A stretch of 64,000 nt of DNA, from positions 1 through 64,000 of the forward strand of contig JAUSAZ010000194.1 of NCBI GenBank assembly GCA_030652255.1, written 5' to 3'. The notes under the pieces were generated by a model. That model was not told the DNA's origin. It searched no databases and worked only from the letters and a program-made list of their open reading frames with translations. This DNA comes from Myxococcales bacterium (GTDB lineage: Bacteria > Myxococcota_A > Polyangia > Polyangiales > Ga0077539). The position numbers were made by a program, and so were the translations under genes. Position 1 is the first letter of the stretch. The number at the start of each line of letters is the position of its first letter. Positions 58,852 to 64,000 of the stretch are shown here, in pieces.

Positions 58852-59427
58852 ATGACCGACAAAGCCGACGTCGTCCACCCCAAGGCGGGCATCCTCCAGG
58901 TCAAGCGGGAGATCTCCCGCAAGACCCGCCGACGCCAGCAGGAGCACGTCGCCGAGGAGCTCAACATCGTCGCGATGATGGACATGATGACCATCATCCT
59001 GGTGTTCCTCCTGAAGTCGCTCTCGTCGTCGCCGGCCAACGTCCCGCAGAGCGACGACCTCCGGCTGCCGCACTCGACGGTCAACACCTCGCCGTCGCAG
59101 GCGCTGCAGGTGATCGTCTCCCGCGTCTCCATCACCGTGAACGGGCGCTTCATCACCTCGCTCCGCAACGGCTACGTCGACCCGTCGCAGAAGCGCGGCG
59201 GCGGCACCGGCCTGATGATCAACCCCCTCGCCGAGTCGATGCGCGACCAGGTGCAGGTCGCCCGCACCATCGCCGAGCGCGCGGGCCAGCCCTTCCGCGG
59301 CGAGATCGCCATCATCGCCGACCACGGCATCCCCTCGCGCACCATCTTCGAGGTGCTCTACACCTGCGGGCAGTCGGGCTTCGCGGGCTTCCAGCTCCTC
59401 GTTCTCAAGGCGCGCTCCTCGACCTGA
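58852..59427 (+). CDS. ExbD/TolR-family protein (second TolR of right module)
   Basis: A 191-residue protein with a basic cytoplasmic N-terminus, a membrane segment with LNIVAMMDMMTIILVFLL (about 38-58; Asp kept in MMD) and a periplasmic domain ending FEVLYTCGQSGFAGFQLLVL, typical of ExbD/TolR. It starts 3 bp after the preceding stop. It completes the right motor module. Confidence 0.9.
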   Translation: MTDKADVVHPKAGILQVKREISRKTRRRQQEHVAEELNIVAMMDMMTIILVFLLKSLSSSPANVPQSDDLRLPHSTVNTSPSQALQVIVSRVSITVNGRFITSLRNGYVDPSQKRGGGTGLMINPLAESMRDQVQVARTIAERAGQPFRGEIAIIADHGIPSRTIFEVLYTCGQSGFAGFQLLVLKARSST

Positions 59428-59451
59428 TCGCGGCCGCGAAACACCCCTCCG

Positions 59452-59559
59452 ATGCTCTGGCCCAAGCTCCTCGCCCTGCTCGTCGTCGTCCTCCTGGTCG
59501 GCGGCCTCATGTACCTCGGCGGCAAGATCCCCCCCAACGACCGCAGCGGCGACGGCTGA
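59452..59559 (+). CDS. tiny single-span membrane protein
   Basis: A 35-residue open frame starting at ATG 59452, 24 bp after the second TolR stop. It encodes one hydrophobic helix, LLALLVVVLLVGGLMYLGG, followed by a polar KIPPNDRSGDG end. Its position in the operon and topology suggest a small subunit or stabiliser of the motor. The ribosome site is poor, so it is unproven. Confidence 0.5.
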   Translation: MLWPKLLALLVVVLLVGGLMYLGGKIPPNDRSGDG

Positions 59560-59720
59560 CCGTTTACCCGACCGGGTAAGATCCCGGCCGGGCCCACGAC
59601 GGTCTCTAGCGGCGTCGCCGTTAGCATGCTGACGGCGACGCGCACGCGTGCGCCCGACCGCGGCGTTTCATCGCGGTCTGTTTCTTGAACTACCCCGACC
59701 CAGACGTTCGGAGACCGCTG

Positions 59721-59749
59721 TTGACAAGGCGGTCGCGGGCGGGTGATGT
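59721..59749 (+). promoter_or_regulatory. sigma70-like promoter before the outer-membrane protein gene
   Basis: TTGACA (59721-59726), 17-nt spacer, TGATGT (59744-59749), with a leader of about 50 nt before ATG 59807. The -35 is perfect, the -10 is partial. Confidence 0.5.
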
Positions 59750-59806
59750 CCGCAACCCTCAATGGTCTGGTGGTCGAACCCGATCACCTCTGGGAGAGCT
59801 CGAGTG

Positions 59807-60934
59807 ATGTCGATGAGGAAGTTGGTTCAGGCCGCCGCGCTGCTCGCGGGATTCTCGGCGACGAGCACGGCGGTCGCGCAGACCGTCACGCCGGTCCCTG
59901 CAGCCGCCGCGGCCCCCACGCCGGCCCCTGCGCCGGCCCCCGCCGTCGCACCGACCCGCCCGCCGCCGCTGCCCTGGCGCCAGACGCAGATGCTCGTCAC
60001 CGCGGGCATGTCGCTCTCCGTCCTCGACCCGAGCATCAACCTCTACGCCAACCGCACGGTCGACATGTCGATCGCGCTGCGCCCCCGGTGGACCTTCAAC
60101 CGCATGCTCCAGATGCGCGCGGGTTTGGCGTTCAGCTACGAGTTCACCGACGGCGACTTCACCAGCACCCGCAACGAGCCGCGCTTCGGCGACATGAACC
60201 TCGACCTCTGGGTCACCGGCATCCCGGCGCTCGGCGGCGCGGTGAAGTTCTGGGTCGCCCCGCGGCTCATCTTCCCGGTCTCCGTCGAGTCGCGCGCCCG
60301 CACGATGATCGTCACGCCGGGCCTGGTGCTCCAGGCCGCCTACGGCATCGAGCACGTGCTCGGCGGCGAGCTCGACATCATCGCCAACGGCGTGTTCACC
60401 CACCCGCTGTACCAGTACACGACGGGCGGCACGCGCACCTACCAGGGCCCCGTGCAGTGCTACGGCTCCCTCGGCGGCGGCAGCTGCTCCGAGCAGCTCA
60501 CGGGCCTGTTCAACCCGGCCAACACCGTCTCCTGGGCGCTCATCCTCGCGCAGAGCTGGGAGCACATCTCCCCCGGCGTGTTCTTCTCGATGCAGCACAT
60601 CTTCCCGTACCAGGGCTCCTCCGCCGCGGGGCTGCCCAACGGCCAGGCCACGGTGCGCAACAACACCATCTTCGCAGCCTGGGTCGACTGGATCGCCACG
60701 CCCTGGTTCACGGCGGAGGTCGGCTACCAGGTGTTCCGCACGCTGCTCGACTTCGACGGCACCTACGGCAACCCCTTCTACGCTCCGCACCAGGACACCC
60801 GCTTCTACCTGCAGACGGTGTTCTCCCTCGACAAGATCTACGAGCTCGCCTCCGGGCGCTCGGCGGGCGGCGGCGGCGTGATTCGTACGCGCAACACCAC
60901 CCCGCGTCCGCTCGGCAGCTTCGCGATGTTCTGA
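59807..60934 (+). CDS. outer-membrane beta-barrel protein
   Basis: A 375-residue protein. ATG 59807 is preceded by GGGAGAG. Signal peptide to about residue 24 (ending AVAQ), a Pro/Ala linker (PAPAPAPAV type), then a barrel-like domain with MSIALRPRWTF, MRAGLAFSYEF and WVDWIATPWFTAEVGYQVF strands and a C-terminal PLGSFAMF ending in Phe. It lies 250 bp beyond the right motor module. Outer-membrane proteins near TolQ/TolR modules are a feature of myxobacterial gliding machines; here the link is only positional. Confidence 0.8.
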   Translation: MSMRKLVQAAALLAGFSATSTAVAQTVTPVPAAAAAPTPAPAPAPAVAPTRPPPLPWRQTQMLVTAGMSLSVLDPSINLYANRTVDMSIALRPRWTFNRMLQMRAGLAFSYEFTDGDFTSTRNEPRFGDMNLDLWVTGIPALGGAVKFWVAPRLIFPVSVESRARTMIVTPGLVLQAAYGIEHVLGGELDIIANGVFTHPLYQYTTGGTRTYQGPVQCYGSLGGGSCSEQLTGLFNPANTVSWALILAQSWEHISPGVFFSMQHIFPYQGSSAAGLPNGQATVRNNTIFAAWVDWIATPWFTAEVGYQVFRTLLDFDGTYGNPFYAPHQDTRFYLQTVFSLDKIYELASGRSAGGGGVIRTRNTTPRPLGSFAMF

Positions 60935-61069
60935 TCGCACGCCGGACCCTCACCCGTCGCGACGCGACACCTTCCCAAGCACCATCGCATTCCCTATGCT
61001 CGACCGGCGCAGCGGACCTCCGTGGTCTGCCAGCGTCGCCCACCGACCTGACGACGAGGGGACCCCCCG

Positions 61070-62032
61070 ATGCCCGTGGCCGCTCCCACCGACGAACTCC
61101 TCGCCCTGCACCGCCAGATGCTGCTCATCCGCCGCTTCGAGGAGGCCTCGGCGAAGGCCTACTCGCAAGGCAAGATCGGCGGCTTCCTGCACCTCTACAT
61201 CGGGCAGGAGGCCAGCGCCGTGGGCGCCCTGGCCAACCTCGGGGAGGGCGACGCGATCGTCGGCACCTACCGCGACCACGGCATCGCGCTCGCCCGGGGC
61301 ATGTCTCCGCGCGCGTGCATGGCAGAGCTCTTCGGCAAGGTGACCGGCTGCTCGAAGGGCCTCGGCGGCAGCATGCACTTCTTCGACGCCGAGAAGCGGA
61401 TGCTCGGCGGCGACGGCATCGTGGGCGGGCACGTCGCGGTCGCCGCGGGGGTGGCCTTCGCGTCGAAGTACCGCGGTCGCAAGGAGGTCACCGTGTGCTT
61501 CCTGGGCGAGGGGAGCGTGAGCATCGGGGGCTTCCACGAGGCCCTCTCGCTGGCGTCGCTGTGGGCGCTGCCGCTGGTCGTGATCGTGGAGAACAACGAG
61601 TACTCCATGGGCACGCCGCTCTCGCGCACCCTCTCGGTGCACGACACCAGCCAGAAGGCGCACGGGTACGGGATGGCGAGCGACCGCTTCGGGACGAGCG
61701 ACGTGCTGGAGGTGAAGCGCCGCGTGGGCGAGGCCGTCGCGCGGGCGAGGGAGACCTCGAAGCCGACGCTCATCGAGGTGCAGACCTACCGGTACCGCGG
61801 GCACTCCATGAGCGACCCGGGGAAGTACCGCACCGCCGACGAGGTCGAGCTGCGCAAGAAGACCGACCCGATCGTCAAGGCCGAGGCAGACCTCCGGGCC
61901 GCCGGGGTCTCGGACGCCGACCTCGCGCGCGTCGAGGCGGAGATCGAGGCGGAGGTCGAGGACGCCGTGCGCTTCGCCGACGAGAGCGCGGAGCCGGGCG
62001 AGGAGCTCATCGAGGCATACACCTATGCGTGA
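61070..62032 (+). CDS. pdhA: pyruvate dehydrogenase E1 component, alpha subunit
   Basis: A 320-residue thiamine diphosphate enzyme subunit that decarboxylates pyruvate with PdhB. Motifs: IRRFEEASAKAYSQGKIGGF, YRDHGIALARG, GCSKGLGGSMHF, and the TPP-binding GEGSVSIGGFHE...VVIVENNEYSMGT in its GEG rather than GDG form. Length and the phosphorylation-loop-like YRGHSMSDP segment are normal. TATGCT (60995-61000) and GAGGGG before the ATG are a likely promoter and ribosome site. The stop overlaps pdhB by 8 bp. Confidence 0.95.
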   Translation: MPVAAPTDELLALHRQMLLIRRFEEASAKAYSQGKIGGFLHLYIGQEASAVGALANLGEGDAIVGTYRDHGIALARGMSPRACMAELFGKVTGCSKGLGGSMHFFDAEKRMLGGDGIVGGHVAVAAGVAFASKYRGRKEVTVCFLGEGSVSIGGFHEALSLASLWALPLVVIVENNEYSMGTPLSRTLSVHDTSQKAHGYGMASDRFGTSDVLEVKRRVGEAVARARETSKPTLIEVQTYRYRGHSMSDPGKYRTADEVELRKKTDPIVKAEADLRAAGVSDADLARVEAEIEAEVEDAVRFADESAEPGEELIEAYTYA

Positions 62033-63002
62033 ACTGCGGTACCGCGAGGCCCTCCGGGAGGCCATCGCCGAGGAGATGGAGCGGGACGATCGCGTCTTCC
62101 TGATGGGCGAGGAGGTCGGGTACTACCAGGGTGCGTACAAGGTCAGCGAGGGGCTGCTCGAGCGCTTCGGCACGCGCCGGGTGGTGGACACGCCCATCAC
62201 CGAGGAGGGCTTCGCGGGCGTCGGGGTGGGCGCGGCCATGGTGGGGCTCCGGCCCATCATCGAGTTCATGACCTGGAACTTCAGCGCCGTGGCCTTCGAC
62301 CAGATCATCAACCACGCGGCGAAGATCCGGCAGATGTCCGGCGGACAGTTCTCGTGCCCGATCGTGTTCCGCGGGCCCAACGGGGCGGCGCGGCAGACCG
62401 GGGCGCAGCACTCGCAGTGCTGGGAGGCGTTCTACACGCACATCCCCGGGCTGAAGGTGGTGGCGCCCGCGACCGTGGCCGACGCCAAGGGCCTGCTGAA
62501 GAGCGCCATCCGCGATGACAACCCGGTGCTCGTGCTCGAAGACGAGCGGCTCTACGGGCTCAAGGGCGAGGTGCCCGACGGCGACGCGGTGGTGCCCATC
62601 GGCGTGAGCGCGCAGCGGCGCGACGGCGACGCGGTCACCATCGTCACCTGGGGGAAGATGCTCCACATGGTGCTGCCCGCGTGCGAGCTCCTCGCGAAGG
62701 AGGGCGTCGAGTGCGCCGTGATCGACCTGCGCAGCCTGCGCCCGCTCGACCTCGGCCCCACGCTGGCCAGCATCGAGAAGACCGGCCGGGCGCTCGTGGT
62801 GCAGGAGGCGTGGCCCTACGGCGGCGTCGGCGCGGAGGTGGTCGACCGCATCCAGCGCGACGCCTTCGGCGCGCTCAAGGGCCCGGTGCTGCGGGTGACC
62901 GGGCGCGACGCGTCGATGCCCTACAACAAGCACCTCGAAGATTTGACGATCCCGTCGGTGGACACCGTGGTGCGCGGCGTGCGCGCGGTGCTCGCCTGGT
63001 AA
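62025..63002 (+). CDS. pdhB: pyruvate dehydrogenase E1 component, beta subunit
   Basis: A 325-residue partner of the alpha subunit. It opens ELRYREALREAIAEEMERDD, VFLMGEEVGYYQGAYKVSEGL and has TPITEEGFAGVGVGAAMVGL, the E1-beta transketolase signature. The C-terminal transketolase domain includes VIDLRSLRPLD. ATG 62025 lies within the end of pdhA, so the two are coupled. Pathway: acetyl-CoA formation from pyruvate. Confidence 0.95.
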   Translation: MRELRYREALREAIAEEMERDDRVFLMGEEVGYYQGAYKVSEGLLERFGTRRVVDTPITEEGFAGVGVGAAMVGLRPIIEFMTWNFSAVAFDQIINHAAKIRQMSGGQFSCPIVFRGPNGAARQTGAQHSQCWEAFYTHIPGLKVVAPATVADAKGLLKSAIRDDNPVLVLEDERLYGLKGEVPDGDAVVPIGVSAQRRDGDAVTIVTWGKMLHMVLPACELLAKEGVECAVIDLRSLRPLDLGPTLASIEKTGRALVVQEAWPYGGVGAEVVDRIQRDAFGALKGPVLRVTGRDASMPYNKHLEDLTIPSVDTVVRGVRAVLAW

Positions 63003-63027
63003 GTGGCCGAAGCGTAGGAGTGCATCG

Positions 63028-64000
63028 TGGCGAAGATCATCGAACTCCCCAAGCTCTCCCCGACGATGGAGGAGGGCACGCTCGTGCGCTGGTCGCGCAA
63101 GGAGGGCGACGCCGTCGGCGTCGATGACCTGCTCGCCGAGGTCGAGACCGACAAGGCGACCATGGAGTTTCGCAGCTTCGACAAGGGGACGCTGCTGAAG
63201 ATGCTGGTCCCGGAAGGGGCCGTGCTGAAGCTGGGGCAGCCCGTGGCGATCCTCGGCGCGCCCGGCGAGGACATCAGCGCGCTGCTGGCCTCCGTCGGCG
63301 CCGACGCCCCCGCGAAGGAGCAGTCGGCCCCCGCGAAGGAAGAGGCGCCCGAAGAGGAGGAAGCGCCCGCGCGCACGACCCGGGCGCCCGCGAGCGGCGG
63401 CGACCCGGAGTCCGCGGTGGCCAACAGCGAGCAGCCCACCCGGCCGCCGTCGACGAAGCCCGACGGGGCCCCGAGCGACGCAGCGGTGCGGGGCGAGCGC
63501 GGCGTGGCCGGGGCCATCCTGGCGCCGAGCAGCCCGCGGGTGCGGCGCATCGCCCGGGAGCGCGCGGTCGACCTCGACGCCGTGCCGGGCTCCGGCGAGC
63601 GGGGGAGGGTGACCGAGGGGGACCTCGCGCGGCCGTCGGCCCCGAAGGCGCTCGTGCTGCGCGAGGGCGACGTGGCGCGGCCGGCGTCGTCGATGCGCAA
63701 GGTCATCGCGCGGCGGCTGGTCGAGTCCAAGCAGACCGTGCCGCACTTCTACCTGGAGGCCGACCTCGACGTGGAGGCCCTGCTGGGCTTACGGGAGCAG
63801 GTAAACCAGGGCGCCGCGCCGGAGGCGAAGGTGTCCGTCAACGACCTGCTGCTGCGGGCGTGCGCGCTCGCGCTGCGGGCGGTGCCGGAGGCCAACGCCT
63901 CGTGGATCGACGGGCAGATCGTGCAGTACGACCGGGTCGACGTGTCGGTGGCGGTGAGCATCGACGAGGGGCTGCTCACGCCGGTGCTGCGCGGCGCCGA
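63028..64000 (+). CDS. pdhC: dihydrolipoamide acetyltransferase (PDH E2), partial at window edge
   Basis: At least 324 residues from GTG 63028 (AGGAG upstream). The lipoyl domain is intact, with the lipoyl Lys in VETDKATMEF (about residue 43). A Pro/Ala/Glu linker follows, then the E1/E3-binding domain (SPRVRRIARERAVDLDAVPG) and the start of the catalytic domain (RKVIARRLVESKQTVPHFYL). The catalytic HxxxD end lies beyond the window. It transfers the acetyl group to CoA. The gene completes the pdhA-pdhB-pdhC order. Confidence 0.95.

Overview
The window is a very GC-rich, densely packed bacterial chromosome segment. Organism: most likely a Myxococcota member (Polyangia/Sandaracinaceae-like). 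The inference rests on Hanks-type kinase plus PEGA/TPR operons, lipoproteins with Asp/Gly/Ala/Pro-rich linkers, thrombospondin type 3-OmpA fusions, several TolQ/TolR modules, and a myxobacterial-style exopolysaccharide secretion unit (short OPX lipoprotein, co-polymerase, separate beta-barrel). No rRNA, tRNA or CRISPR array was seen.

Layout. 1-3.3 kb is a worn accessory patch: a repeat-bearing gene-free stretch, a helical hypothetical protein, a decayed Uma2-family gene, a CurA-type oxidoreductase, and a DUF433/DUF5615 toxin-antitoxin-like pair whose toxin half is broken by a 136-bp MITE-like element with perfect 14-bp inverted ends and a 5-bp target duplication. 3.4-7.5 kb: a three-gene operon headed by an EF-hand lipoprotein, a secreted Asp-rich lipoprotein and a small membrane protein. 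7.5-14.9 kb: operon P450 - PQQ-type propeller lipoprotein - glgC, then a hypothetical protein, a metallophosphoesterase, an FGE-like secreted protein and SlyD. 14.9-22.8 kb: exopolysaccharide locus; OPX, Wzc-like co-polymerase and beta-barrel run left, and SGNH hydrolase, two glycosyltransferases and a hexapeptide acyltransferase run right. 23-27.4 kb: stress protein, TPR-AAA+ ATPase, thioredoxin-like protein, GH13 glucosidase.

27.6-31.6 kb: translationally coupled operon of Ser/Thr kinase, TPR/PEGA protein and two paralogous secreted proteins, the second with a Cys-rich TSP1-like tail. 31.5-36.5 kb: an 835-residue Rossmann-plus-coiled-coil protein with a coupled small partner, monothiol glutaredoxin and an outer-membrane protein. 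36.5-45 kb: a single 2827-residue cyclic beta-1,2-glucan synthase. 45-54 kb: TrmL, SDR, TSP3-OmpA protein, DUF1232 protein, a DUF2207-like membrane protein, a FliH/SctL-like protein coupled to an M50 protease, and Fur. 54-61 kb: two divergent TolQ-TolR-TolR motor modules around a 600-bp promoter region, with an outer-membrane protein beyond. 61 kb to the end: pyruvate dehydrogenase E1alpha-E1beta-E2, the E2 cut by the window edge.

Genes are tightly coupled (ATGA, GTGA and TGATG overlaps). Many monocistronic starts lie only 6-17 nt after a TANNNT hexamer, which suggests frequent leaderless or very short-leader transcription. Function calls rest on motif recognition by eye; no database search was run.
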